A stretch of DNA of 64,000 nucleotides. It comes from Aquimarina pacifica (lineage in GTDB: Bacteria > Bacteroidota > Bacteroidia > Flavobacteriales > Flavobacteriaceae). Position numbers and translations under genes: made by a program. Shown in pieces: positions 38,901 through 47,612 of the stretch. The notes under the pieces are model-generated. The model did no database searches, was not told the origin of the DNA, and saw nothing but the letters and a program-made list of their open reading frames with translations. How positions within the stretch are numbered: position 1 is the stretch's first letter; every line of letters begins with the position of its first letter. The stretch spans positions 35,292 through 99,291 of the forward strand of contig NZ_JACC01000023.1 of the NCBI RefSeq assembly GCF_000520955.1. Reading direction: 5' to 3'.

Positions 38901-41900
38901 AAATTAATCGTATCCGATACCTCAACCTCATTAATGAATACGTCATTATCTTGTTCAAATAAAAAGCCATCTTGCTCTGCTCCTATATCCAAGGTACTCC
39001 TTAAAATACTATGACGCGCTACTATTTTTGTGAGTGCATGTTTAATCCCAGAAATATCCGTTTCTGAAGGAATTTCGAATACCATAGGAATATGATATGC
39101 ATTGGTTTCTTTTTCATATTGCTCAATAAACCATAAACGTTCTTGAGCAAATGACATAAGGTTAACTTTATCATTGGTTTTTGGAATGTTAACAGTTGAT
39201 GAAGTCAAACCATGTGTTAATAATTCAGCAATTTTTTTGAACTTAAAAATTGCTGAAATCTTTATTTCTTTTTCCAATAATTCACTCATTCGATGTGAAA
39301 TATGAATTGCTGAAATAGAATTCCCACCAATAGCAAAAAAATTATCTGTAACCCCTACTTTACTAACACCTAAAACTTCTGACCACAGTGTGCATATTTG
39401 ATTTTCTATACTTGTTCTTGGGGCTACATAGTCATCTCGTTGCTCATCAAAATCTGGGTCTGGCAAAGCTAATTTATCTATTTTTCCATTCACAGTTAAT
39501 GGAAAATTTTTCAAGGGCATCACAAAACTAGGCACCATATAATCCGGTAAAACCTCTGATAGTGAAGCAATAATATTTTCTTTACTTAATTGACTTTTAA
39601 AAGGGATGTTATAGGTACTTTTCTCTTTTGATTTAGTTTTTTTTAAGTTTGTATAATTAGTTACACTGCTATTTTCCTTGATTGAAAGTACAACATCATA
39701 TCTATACGTATATAATTCATTTGTATACTCATGATCAGTAGGTCTTTCTATAACCTCTACTTGTATTTCGTTGTATGTAGTTGCTAAATCAAGAAAATAA
39801 TTGGGGCTAATCAAAAATTCATTTTCTTTTAAAGCTACAGCATCTACATCATAAGAATCATAATCAAATCCTTCAAAATCAAACTTCTCAATAATTAATT
39901 CATGGTGTAAATCATAATTACGAAGATCTCCTAAATACAGCTTTCCTCCATTAGATAATTTTTTGATAGACTTATTTAAAAAATCTTCGAAATAATGAAT
40001 ACTAGGAAAATACTGACATACTGAATTAACAACAATGGTATCAAATAATTCTTCTGTAGGTAGTAAATTAAGTTGGTCTGCTCTTAAATGATAAAGTGCT
40101 GTATTGTTATTTGTATTTTTTAAATACCCTTGATGCCTTTTAATTATTTGATATGAAATATCTAATCCAACATATCTAGAAACATCTTTTAATAAAGGAT
40201 ACATTAATAGACCAGACCCTACACCTACCTCTAGAACATTCGTTGGTGATAAACTTTTTATGGTATCAATGATATAATCTCTCCAAGCTTCCATTTGAGA
40301 TAAAGGAATCGGCTCGCCTGTTATATAACTATTCCAACCCGAAAAATCAGCTTCCATTTGTGATTGTTCAACTTCATTCTGATATCCGTCATCATAAAGT
40401 TGCTCCCAATCATTTAATATATTTGAATCATTTTCTAGAGCATAAGCATCGTCTAATATATAGTAACCTACTAAATACTTCAAAGCAGTTTCTGACGATG
40501 TTTGTCGTTCTTTCACCAAAACATTACTTTGATGAATCCCATTTATGCTACTTAAAGCATTAGCTACTTCATCTAACTCAATACGATGCCCTCTAATTTT
40601 TACTTGATCATCATTTCTACCTATATACTCTAAATTTCCATCAGATGACCAACACACTAAATCTCCTGTTTTATATAATAGATGATTTCCATTAGCAATT
40701 TCCTCATCGGTCGCAAATGGGTTTGATACAAAACGCTCCTTTGTTAAATCTTCTCTATTTAAATAACCTCGTGATAGTCCTACTCCACCTATATACAATT
40801 CTCCTGTAACGCCAATAGCAACAGGAATTCCTTGTGCATCTAAAACATATGCTTTTTTGTTGTTCAATAATTTTCCTATCACATTTATCTTTGATTGCGA
40901 TGTCATTCTATGATAGGTCGCACCAACCGTAGCTTCAGTAGGTCCGTATTCATTGATCAAGTTTATTCCTGAAAATTTATTCAAAATGTTAGCATCTGCT
41001 AATTCTCCAGAAATAATAAGCGTGTCTAATGATGATACTTCTTTTTTATCAATAGCACCTAATAAAGCTGGTGGTATGTATGCAATATTAATATCGTATG
41101 TTTTATAAACACTATGTTGTAATTTTTTTGAATTTTCGGTGATTACCAACGTGTTTGATGAACACAACGAACCAAATATGCACGAAATTGAAGTATCAAA
41201 AGCATAAGAATGTAACAAATAGAATCGTTTACCAATTGGAGTATTTAAAAAAGTATGTTGTGCATGCAGATAATTACAAACTCCCATATGTTCTATCATT
41301 ACTCCTTTAGGTTTTCCTGTGGTTCCTGAAGTATAAATGATGTAAGCCAAATCTTTAGAAGAAGTACTAACTCCGAGATTTACACTTTCTTCTAAATCAT
41401 AAAAATCTGCATTCAGGTCTATATTAATAGTCTTTTCCTTAGGAAGAGAAACCTCTGTAACACTTAACTTGCTTAGAATAATTGGTGTTTGTGTGTCTTC
41501 TAAAATATAATCAACTCGATGTTGAGGATAATCTGGATCAATCGGCACATATGCCCCTCCTGCTTTTAGTACCGCAAATATTCCAACAATCATTTCAATA
41601 CTGCGATCAAGGCAAAGCGCTATTAAGGTATCCGATTTTAAAGGCTCATTGAAACGTTGTTCATATTCGGCACGTATATGTCTTGCTAGCTGATTACTTT
41701 TTGTATTTAACTCTTCATAAGTTAGCTGATCATCTTCAAAAATTACCGCAAGTGTTTTGGGTGTTTTTACAACCTGTTGCTCAAATAAACCATGCAGCGT
41801 ACTACTATTTGGGAACAGTGTATTTGTTTTATTCCATGTATTTATAATTGTATCATAAGCTCTGGTTTCTAATACACATAGACGATCATAATTTTTATCA

Positions 41901-43954
41901 GGAAAATTTGTAAGCTCTGTGAGCAAATGAATATAATTTTCAATTAATCTTTCTACACTTTCTTTCTTGAATAAACTAGCAGCATAGATAAATTTACCCT
42001 TTAACTCTTCCTTACTATCATCTATAAATATCGACAAATCAAACTTGGCTACCTCATAAGCACTTTCTAAGTGATATGGGTTCAGAACCTTCTTTTGCTC
42101 TTCTGTATTTTCACTGGTACCGTCAAAACTTTGTACATTAAAAGTTACTTGAAAAACTGGATGTCTTGAATTATCTCTATCTATCCCTAATTCATCAACT
42201 AATTTTTCAAAAGGAACATCTTGATGCAACTGAGATTCTATCTGATCTCTATGTACTTCTGAAATTAAACTCTTAAAACTTTCCCCTTTTTTTAATCCCC
42301 CTCTGTTCACTTGCATATTGACAAAAAAACCAATGAGGTTTTCAGTTTGTCTATGATGTCTGTTAGCAATTGCACTTCCTACAACGATATCATCTTGACC
42401 AGAATGTTTTCCTAACAAAATATAAACGCTACTTAACAATATACTATGCAGCGTAGTTCCTTCATTTTTTGACAACTTCCTAAGTTTCCCACTTAAGTCT
42501 TTATTAAGTGTAAATACTTCTTGATATCCTTTATAATCAATTTCCTTTGGTCTAACATAATCCGTTGGGATTTCTAAGGTTTGAAAATCTGATAATTTAG
42601 CACTCCAATAATCTAATTGTGTTTTCAATAGATCCCCCGTCAAATAGCTTCGTTGCCAAATTGCATAATCTTTATATTGAATATCTAACGCTGGTAAGTT
42701 AAATTCAGAGTTATTTTTAATAAATGCTTCGTAATAAGTAAAGAGTTCGCTTTGGAAAATATTTTTTGACCAACCATCATCTGCTATGTGATGTACGTTA
42801 ATTAATAGTAGTCTTTTTACAGTTTCTTTTCCATCCTTCACATGATATATGTGAACTCTTATTGGATATTCTGAACTTAAATTAAAAGGACGATTAATGT
42901 CTTTTCTTATAACCTCTTCATAGCTGTCGTTTATATTTAAATCCAGTTCTTTTATTTCTGGAGCAGCTTCACGGACTATTTGAATACCTTGATTTTGTTC
43001 TCCAAATGTCAACACACTTCTCAATACCTCATGTCGCAGCACAATTTGTTCTAAAGCATACTTGACCCCTTTTAAATTTGCTTTTGACCCCACTTCAAAA
43101 AGTGAATGCATATGATACGCATTGGTTCCTTCTTCAAATTTTTCGATAAACCATAATCGTTCTTGTGCAAACGACAAAACAGACTGTTTTGCTGTTGTTT
43201 GTGGAATTTCAATATACGGAGCATTTAGACTATGAGTCAACAACTGTGTTATAGTTTCGTATTCAAAAAAATCAGAAACTTTTATATCTCTAAACAAATA
43301 CTCACTCATACGGTGAGAGACTTTTAAACTTGAAATAGAATCTCCACCAATTTTAAAAAAATTATCGGTAACACCCACTCTTTCTACATCTAGTTCCTTT
43401 TCCCAAATAGCACATATTGCTACTTCTTCTTCTGTATAGGGGGCTAAATATGCATCTTGCAGTACTATTGTATTCTCGTGTATTTCAGAATTATAGATTT
43501 TTTGTATCTTAATATCAAAATCATACAAACTAACATCTATATGTGACCTGTGATATACAATTAAAAAAAAATACCTATCAACATTTTGATTATTGAGTAT
43601 CTCTATGTCATAAAAAATAAACCTAGCATCTTCAGAATCGGTTAATTCACCACCTAACAATCTCAGATCATTGATTTTGGATTGCACAGATTGCTTGGCA
43701 TCTAGTGATAATTCTATATAACAGCTCCCCGCTATATTGTCTTCTAAACATTGATTTGTATTGATTAAATTCTTAGAAACACTATAAAGCTCGCTTTGTT
43801 GTAAGAAAGTATCACAAACCTGCCTAAATATTTTTTTATCAAAGCCTCCTTTTACTTTACTAAACATAAAGGTATTTTTTAAACCCTCTTTGCTTAGTAT
43901 TGGTTCATTTGCCTCCACTAAATCTAGTGCTATGTTTTCTTTTTTAATCCCCAC
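35993..43954 (-). CDS. Non-ribosomal peptide synthetase with N-terminal remnant module and methyltransferase-interrupted A domain
   Basis: 2653 residues. A half-condensation-like segment (about 25-155, HRSHIDV where HHxxxDG is expected) runs into a PCP (Ser206) through an A-PCP-style linker. Then C about 260-690 (HHIADDG near 388); A about 715-1505, split after its A8 region by a methyltransferase insert (about 1185-1430, VLEVGVGSG SAM site near 1240); PCP Ser1546 (GGNS); C about 1595-2025 (HHIASDG); A about 2050-2560; PCP Ser2604; and an acidic tail (ASEEEEGITLEF) suited to dock with the TubC domain of the next synthetase. Pocket residues: first A DTSYISEVGK (no match known to me), second DLTKFGEVGK (Asn-like). 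The insert position predicts N-methylation of the first residue. The start is GTG; an in-frame TAG lies 12 codons upstream with no ATG between. Confidence 0.96.
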   Translation of the reverse strand: MGIKKENIALDLVEANEPILSKEGLKNTFMFSKVKGGFDKKIFRQVCDTFLQQSELYSVSKNLINTNQCLEDNIAGSCYIELSLDAKQSVQSKINDLRLLGGELTDSEDARFIFYDIEILNNQNVDRYFFLIVYHRSHIDVSLYDFDIKIQKIYNSEIHENTIVLQDAYLAPYTEEEVAICAIWEKELDVERVGVTDNFFKIGGDSISSLKVSHRMSEYLFRDIKVSDFFEYETITQLLTHSLNAPYIEIPQTTAKQSVLSFAQERLWFIEKFEEGTNAYHMHSLFEVGSKANLKGVKYALEQIVLRHEVLRSVLTFGEQNQGIQIVREAAPEIKELDLNINDSYEEVIRKDINRPFNLSSEYPIRVHIYHVKDGKETVKRLLLINVHHIADDGWSKNIFQSELFTYYEAFIKNNSEFNLPALDIQYKDYAIWQRSYLTGDLLKTQLDYWSAKLSDFQTLEIPTDYVRPKEIDYKGYQEVFTLNKDLSGKLRKLSKNEGTTLHSILLSSVYILLGKHSGQDDIVVGSAIANRHHRQTENLIGFFVNMQVNRGGLKKGESFKSLISEVHRDQIESQLHQDVPFEKLVDELGIDRDNSRHPVFQVTFNVQSFDGTSENTEEQKKVLNPYHLESAYEVAKFDLSIFIDDSKEELKGKFIYAASLFKKESVERLIENYIHLLTELTNFPDKNYDRLCVLETRAYDTIINTWNKTNTLFPNSSTLHGLFEQQVVKTPKTLAVIFEDDQLTYEELNTKSNQLARHIRAEYEQRFNEPLKSDTLIALCLDRSIEMIVGIFAVLKAGGAYVPIDPDYPQHRVDYILEDTQTPIILSKLSVTEVSLPKEKTINIDLNADFYDLEESVNLGVSTSSKDLAYIIYTSGTTGKPKGVMIEHMGVCNYLHAQHTFLNTPIGKRFYLLHSYAFDTSISCIFGSLCSSNTLVITENSKKLQHSVYKTYDINIAYIPPALLGAIDKKEVSSLDTLIISGELADANILNKFSGINLINEYGPTEATVGATYHRMTSQSKINVIGKLLNNKKAYVLDAQGIPVAIGVTGELYIGGVGLSRGYLNREDLTKERFVSNPFATDEEIANGNHLLYKTGDLVCWSSDGNLEYIGRNDDQVKIRGHRIELDEVANALSSINGIHQSNVLVKERQTSSETALKYLVGYYILDDAYALENDSNILNDWEQLYDDGYQNEVEQSQMEADFSGWNSYITGEPIPLSQMEAWRDYIIDTIKSLSPTNVLEVGVGSGLLMYPLLKDVSRYVGLDISYQIIKRHQGYLKNTNNNTALYHLRADQLNLLPTEELFDTIVVNSVCQYFPSIHYFEDFLNKSIKKLSNGGKLYLGDLRNYDLHHELIIEKFDFEGFDYDSYDVDAVALKENEFLISPNYFLDLATTYNEIQVEVIERPTDHEYTNELYTYRYDVVLSIKENSSVTNYTNLKKTKSKEKSTYNIPFKSQLSKENIIASLSEVLPDYMVPSFVMPLKNFPLTVNGKIDKLALPDPDFDEQRDDYVAPRTSIENQICTLWSEVLGVSKVGVTDNFFAIGGNSISAIHISHRMSELLEKEIKISAIFKFKKIAELLTHGLTSSTVNIPKTNDKVNLMSFAQERLWFIEQYEKETNAYHIPMVFEIPSETDISGIKHALTKIVARHSILRSTLDIGAEQDGFLFEQDNDVFINEVEVSDTINFHSYIQKDINTSFDLSNEYPIKIYVYRIISSDDTSRNVLLINMHHIASDGWSINIFLKELYAFYEEYIGKKEHVAIPELTIQYKDYAVWQRNFFTGSVLNTQLNYWKNKLQGYQNLQFPTDYTRPNSISYKGAKCTFTFSKELSKKLREISKSYGVSLNSSLLSGIGILLSKYTGQEDIVIGGVMANRHYKQTENLIGLFVNTLANRIVLNNTQNYKELVAQVHKDQIDVQLYQDFPFEKLIEELEVVRDSSRHPIFQILFGVQSFGGNVETQNQYLVPFELEGKEEVSKFDMSILIDDSDEEMLGTINYATSLFKEATVLKLIGNYKYLLEQLVATPEEAYSDSSLLRDEEYKKVVFDWNATEAYYEEDTTIHELFEEQVAKTPDAVALVYEGQELTYKDLNSRSNQLARHIRSVYKSRTGDELAPDTLIALCFDRSIEMIIGMLGVLKAGGAYVPIDPEYPSDRISYILEDTQSELVLSQNHLCDLALPKAHVISIDEGSNFYQDESTSNLPSYSTSSDLAYVIYTSGTTGKPKGVMIAHVSLHNYVSSVKEIILPEVNTVDFSTKLSFDLTVTTTICPLLLGKRIAIYSGTLNDVRQYAKHIVENKVDFVKNTPSLLGNIPLDYFSEYKIKQAFIGGEKLENFQLVHVLKYITTPIDEYGPTETTVGVTHSKKEQVSSNTNIGGPIKNIKLYILDTNMQPVPVGVVGELFVGGAGLSRGYLNRPELTKERFISNPFATEEDISNGYTKIYKTGDLVRWLPDGNLAYIGRNDDQVKIRGYRIELGEIESSMNTIDGISQSCVLAKERVTESGVSNYLVGYYVLDTDSLTDDFILEHLSKTLPDYMIPSSLVKLESFPLTINEKLDRAALPEVDFTISEYTYVAPETANEKAMCDLWKELLKLEKIGITDDFFKMGGDSILSIKAAYRMSDILGKEINVADIFRCKNIDAILKDVFASEEEEGITLEF

Positions 43955-44100
43955 AATTATATCGTTAATATTAATTAGTACATTTAAATACTAAAGAACT
44001 TTTTAAATATTTTAAAAAAGATCTAAGCATGTATTTTAATTTATGCTTTACCAAACAAGTCTATTGAAATATCAAAATCTGCAATAATTTATTCCTTTAC

Positions 44101-44883
44101 TCATATTAATTCGTCAAGTCTAGATTCTAGGTGTTCGTTAATTTCTGTTAACTGTTTAAAAGAATCTATTACATAATATTCCTTTTGCAATGATGTAATG
44201 TGATAATCAGAATTCATTATCTTATCCAAATCAAACTTGTGTAATGTTATATTTTCATTATTATAAATATTTTTTGACTCATTCGATGATGTCAAAACAG
44301 AGGCCCCAAAAACTTTTAATTCTCCATCTTCTTCAATAATACCAGTTTCCATTGTAAACCAATAAATTTTAGTTAGATACATTAATGCTTTTTTGTTATC
44401 CAGATAGTTAAGTGCTATTTGACCAAATCTATTTAGAAAATTTCTAATGTCTGGATTAAAGAGTATGGGTATATGTCCATATGTATCGTGAAAAAGATCT
44501 GGTGTATCAGAAAAATCGATCTCCTCTTTAGACCTTATTTCTACAGAAACGGGAAATTTTTTAATTGTTAGTAGTTTCAGATAAACATCTTCAGGCAATA
44601 ACCCAGTTATTGGCACCAAATTCCACCCTGTTTTTATATAAAGCTTATCACTTAATAAAGCCACATTTGCTATACTTAGTGAATTTATTCCGAGACTAGC
44701 AATGCCTTTTTTAATTTCATTACAAGAATACTCAGAAGAAACTTTATTCTGCCTTTCAACCAACGTCTTCCAACTCTCTTTTTCTTCCAATGTATAACCC
44801 AAGTAGTTTTGAGGATGTTGTATCTCTTGTATCAGCTTCTGAGAATCAAAATCAACTCTTTGTTTGGAATCTGCCTTTATCAT
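44101..44883 (-). CDS. Pterin-dependent aromatic amino acid hydroxylase
   Basis: 260 residues from ATG 44883 (a GTG three codons earlier, at 44892, is the alternative). The non-heme iron ligands are visible: FHDTYGH with His132 and His137, and YWFTMETGII with Glu179. The length fits bacterial phenylalanine hydroxylases, which lack the regulatory domain of animal enzymes. It would hydroxylate Phe with tetrahydropterin and O2, giving Tyr or, as in PacX-like enzymes, meta-Tyr. It lies between the receptor and the first synthetase, not with amino acid catabolism genes, so precursor supply for the Tyr-like module is the natural reading. Confidence 0.9.
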   Translation of the reverse strand: MIKADSKQRVDFDSQKLIQEIQHPQNYLGYTLEEKESWKTLVERQNKVSSEYSCNEIKKGIASLGINSLSIANVALLSDKLYIKTGWNLVPITGLLPEDVYLKLLTIKKFPVSVEIRSKEEIDFSDTPDLFHDTYGHIPILFNPDIRNFLNRFGQIALNYLDNKKALMYLTKIYWFTMETGIIEEDGELKVFGASVLTSSNESKNIYNNENITLHKFDLDKIMNSDYHITSLQKEYYVIDSFKQLTEINEHLESRLDELI

Positions 44884-44911
44884 AATTTTCACTATTAAAC
44901 ATTTTTAAGTT

Positions 44912-47332
44912 TTAAAATACTCCACCGCCAGATTTTTCATTGAAATCTCGGCGTCTACGTGATTTAGCTTTATACTTACCATTACCAAAATTATAGGATA
45001 TCCCTACATAAATTGTATTACTTTCCCAGTTAAACTCTCCAGTTTCGGCATATGGTCGTTCACTCCTAAAGGCAAACTTCAACGTATTAAAAATATCTTT
45101 GTAGTTAATACTTAACGTTGCATTATTTTGAGCAAAACTATACCTTGCTCCTAAGTTCATACTAAACATAGGTTCTACATCAAATTGCAAACCTTTATTT
45201 CTACCTCTATACAATGCAAAAGCAGAAAGCTTTAATTTTTTTGTAACCTTAAAATTGTTGTTTACTCTAAAATTCCAGGATACATTGTCTACTTCTATTT
45301 TTTCAGTTATTATATCCCCTGTATCAGCCAGACTTTCTGAAACCCCTGATTGAACTTGTGAAAAGACATCAAAACTTGAATTAAAACTCCACCATTTTAG
45401 AGGTTTATAACTACCCGTCAATTCAAATCCATAGGCATTAGTATCTTCAAAGTTGTCATAGGTTATGATTTGTTTATTTTGTTGATTTCTATCCACAAAA
45501 ATTGCTCTATTAATTTCATTGTTAATGGCTCTATAAAAAACTCCGGTGGTAATACTCCCTTTTTCTAATTTCCTAGTATAATTAACCTCTACTGAATTAG
45601 TGAATTGCGGTTCTAATTGTGTATTTCCCATTGTTGAAAATAATGGTGTACTCCATTGACGAATTGGATTCACCTGATTCATCCCAGGTCGATCGACTCT
45701 ACGGCTATAGCTAATCTGATATTGGTTTTTATCTGATGAAGAATAGGTAATATGTGCTGACGGATATACTTCAACATAATCATTAGTAAAAGCAGCTACT
45801 GAATTTGTATCAGCCAAAACCTCAACCATTTCTGTTCTGACACCTAATTTTGCAGACCATTTTCCTACTTTCTTAAAATAACTTAGGTAGGCCGAATAAA
45901 TATCTCTTTTGTAATCAAAAACTGTACTTGGTGTTCGTACAATATCTCCATTACTATTAAAGGTTGAACCTGTTGATGAATAAGAAATTTCACTTTCAAA
46001 AAGTCGTGCTTGCAATCCAGCTTCAAAAGTTGAACTTTCATCATAAGGATTTATATAATCCAAATTAACCGTAGTTCTATTTCTTTCTGTTTTTATAAAA
46101 TCTCCATAATCATCTATAAGTGACACTCCAGTAAATTCAAACCTTGTATCTTCTTCTTGGTTATACGTATCATAATCAACCTCTAATTCTATATTATGTC
46201 CTTCTTTATCAAAATCAAGTTTATAATCTAAATTATATCTAGAAGAAAGATTATCTGTATCTGTATCAAAGAACTGAGATTGGTTGAACTCTGAAGTAGC
46301 TAGGTATGTGATATCTGTTGAACTTAACAAACCACCATTGAAGGAATTTTGATTAGTAAAGATCGACAGTGTGTGTTTTTTATTAAGATATACATCAATC
46401 CCCAATTTAACCAAGTTAGAATTAGAATCTTTTAGAAAAGATAGATCCTGAAATATTTGCCCTTCCTGTCTATAAAGGTCTCCACCACTTATATTTTTCG
46501 AAAAATTACCCCCCCAATTACTGTAAAAATTAAATTTTCCAGTCCGATAGTTCATATTTAATCCTAGAATATATTTGGATTTAATTTCGTAAGTGTATCC
46601 CAAATTAACACTTCCGTTAAACCCCATCAAAGTGTTCTTATGTAATACTATATTAATAATCCCACTCATGCCCTCTGGGTTATATTTGGCAGAGGGGTTT
46701 GTAATTAACTCTACTTGCTTAATTGAAGTGGATGGAATTTGATTTAACAATTGCGCTGCTGGTACATTAGAAAGTTTTCCATCAACCATTACCCGCACGT
46801 TCTCATTTCCGCGTAATGCAATTTCTCCTGATTGCTGATCTACACTTACCGATGGCAAGTTATTCATGATTTCTGAAGCTGTAGGTGCCGAAGTGGCCAA
46901 ATCCTTACCAATAGTTATAACTTTTCGATCTACTTTCTGCACGATTGTAGAGTTTTCGCCAACCACAACTACCTCATCCAATGATGTGGTTTCTTCTTCC
47001 AAACCTATTCTACCCAAATCTATTTTCCTAGCATTTTTTCCGATTTCAACCGACACTTGGTAAGCTTTATATCCTATATATTGTATAGTCACATTATAAA
47101 ATCCAAAAGAAATTTCATCAATTTTAAATTCACCAATTTCATTGGTAATTCCTCCTGCTATTATCGCATCCGCTTTATCCTTTACCACTATAGTCACAAA
47201 TGGAATCGTCTCATTAGTTTTTTGATCAATAACTGTCCCAATAATGTTACCTGAAGCTTCTGATTTTGGGAATATACTGCCCAACATTACCGAACTCCGT
47301 AGAATTATGATTAAACTAATTAGTTGCTTCAT
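44912..47332 (-). CDS. TonB-dependent outer membrane receptor (OMP_b-brl_3 type)
   Basis: 806 residues. A signal peptide is followed by a carboxypeptidase-regulatory-like domain (about 28-110, GTVIDQKTNETIPFVTIVVKD as its opening). A plug domain spans about 140-235 (SAPTASEIMNNLPSVSVD, ALRGNENVRVMVDGK) and a 22-strand-type barrel runs to about 785, ending GISYNFG followed by a basic tail. It uses TonB energy to import a ligand, possibly the cluster product or a complex of it. It is the first gene of the array and its stop lies 28 bases ahead of the hydroxylase ATG, so co-transcription is likely. No sigma/anti-sigma pair lies beside it. Confidence 0.92.
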   Translation of the reverse strand: MKQLISLIIILRSSVMLGSIFPKSEASGNIIGTVIDQKTNETIPFVTIVVKDKADAIIAGGITNEIGEFKIDEISFGFYNVTIQYIGYKAYQVSVEIGKNARKIDLGRIGLEEETTSLDEVVVVGENSTIVQKVDRKVITIGKDLATSAPTASEIMNNLPSVSVDQQSGEIALRGNENVRVMVDGKLSNVPAAQLLNQIPSTSIKQVELITNPSAKYNPEGMSGIINIVLHKNTLMGFNGSVNLGYTYEIKSKYILGLNMNYRTGKFNFYSNWGGNFSKNISGGDLYRQEGQIFQDLSFLKDSNSNLVKLGIDVYLNKKHTLSIFTNQNSFNGGLLSSTDITYLATSEFNQSQFFDTDTDNLSSRYNLDYKLDFDKEGHNIELEVDYDTYNQEEDTRFEFTGVSLIDDYGDFIKTERNRTTVNLDYINPYDESSTFEAGLQARLFESEISYSSTGSTFNSNGDIVRTPSTVFDYKRDIYSAYLSYFKKVGKWSAKLGVRTEMVEVLADTNSVAAFTNDYVEVYPSAHITYSSSDKNQYQISYSRRVDRPGMNQVNPIRQWSTPLFSTMGNTQLEPQFTNSVEVNYTRKLEKGSITTGVFYRAINNEINRAIFVDRNQQNKQIITYDNFEDTNAYGFELTGSYKPLKWWSFNSSFDVFSQVQSGVSESLADTGDIITEKIEVDNVSWNFRVNNNFKVTKKLKLSAFALYRGRNKGLQFDVEPMFSMNLGARYSFAQNNATLSINYKDIFNTLKFAFRSERPYAETGEFNWESNTIYVGISYNFGNGKYKAKSRRRRDFNEKSGGGVF

Positions 47333-47604
47333 TTTTGATTGATTTTTTAATTGATAATTTTAATTGCTTACGGCTTATAATAAATACCATTCATAGTGCC
47401 TGCATCCATATAAATGGTACCTCTAATTTTTACTTTTAGTTTAAAGCAACGAACCCTGTTCAATAAAAAAATCAAAAAGAATTTATTTCTTAGTATCGAG
47501 ATCTTTTTCTCAAAGACAATAAGAATGTAGTTGCCATTATAATGATTAATGCACTACATAATTTTGTTGTTTTCAGAATGTAAAATTCAAACGCTTAAAA
47601 AGCG

Positions 47605-47612
47605 CAAATATA
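47605..47612 (-). promoter_or_regulatory. Possible promoter of the NRPS array
   Basis: On the minus strand TATATTTG at 47612-47605 fits TAnnTTTG. No good TTTG -33 element is seen at the right spacing, so support is weak. It would give a leader of about 270 bases before the receptor gene. A small hairpin (CGCTT/AAGCG, 47592-47604) sits just downstream of the box. Confidence 0.3.

Noticed and set aside
23491..43954. Repeated DNA in the synthetase genes as possible CRISPR or assembly duplication
   Set aside because: The repeats fall at matching positions of A, C and PCP domains and encode conserved motifs; they are explained by module paralogy and local recombination.
44912..47332. Calling the array a siderophore cluster because of the TonB receptor
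   Set aside because: No catechol, hydroxamate or salicylate biosynthesis genes are present, the receptor is of the general OMP_b-brl_3 type, and the predicted residues include no clear iron ligands.
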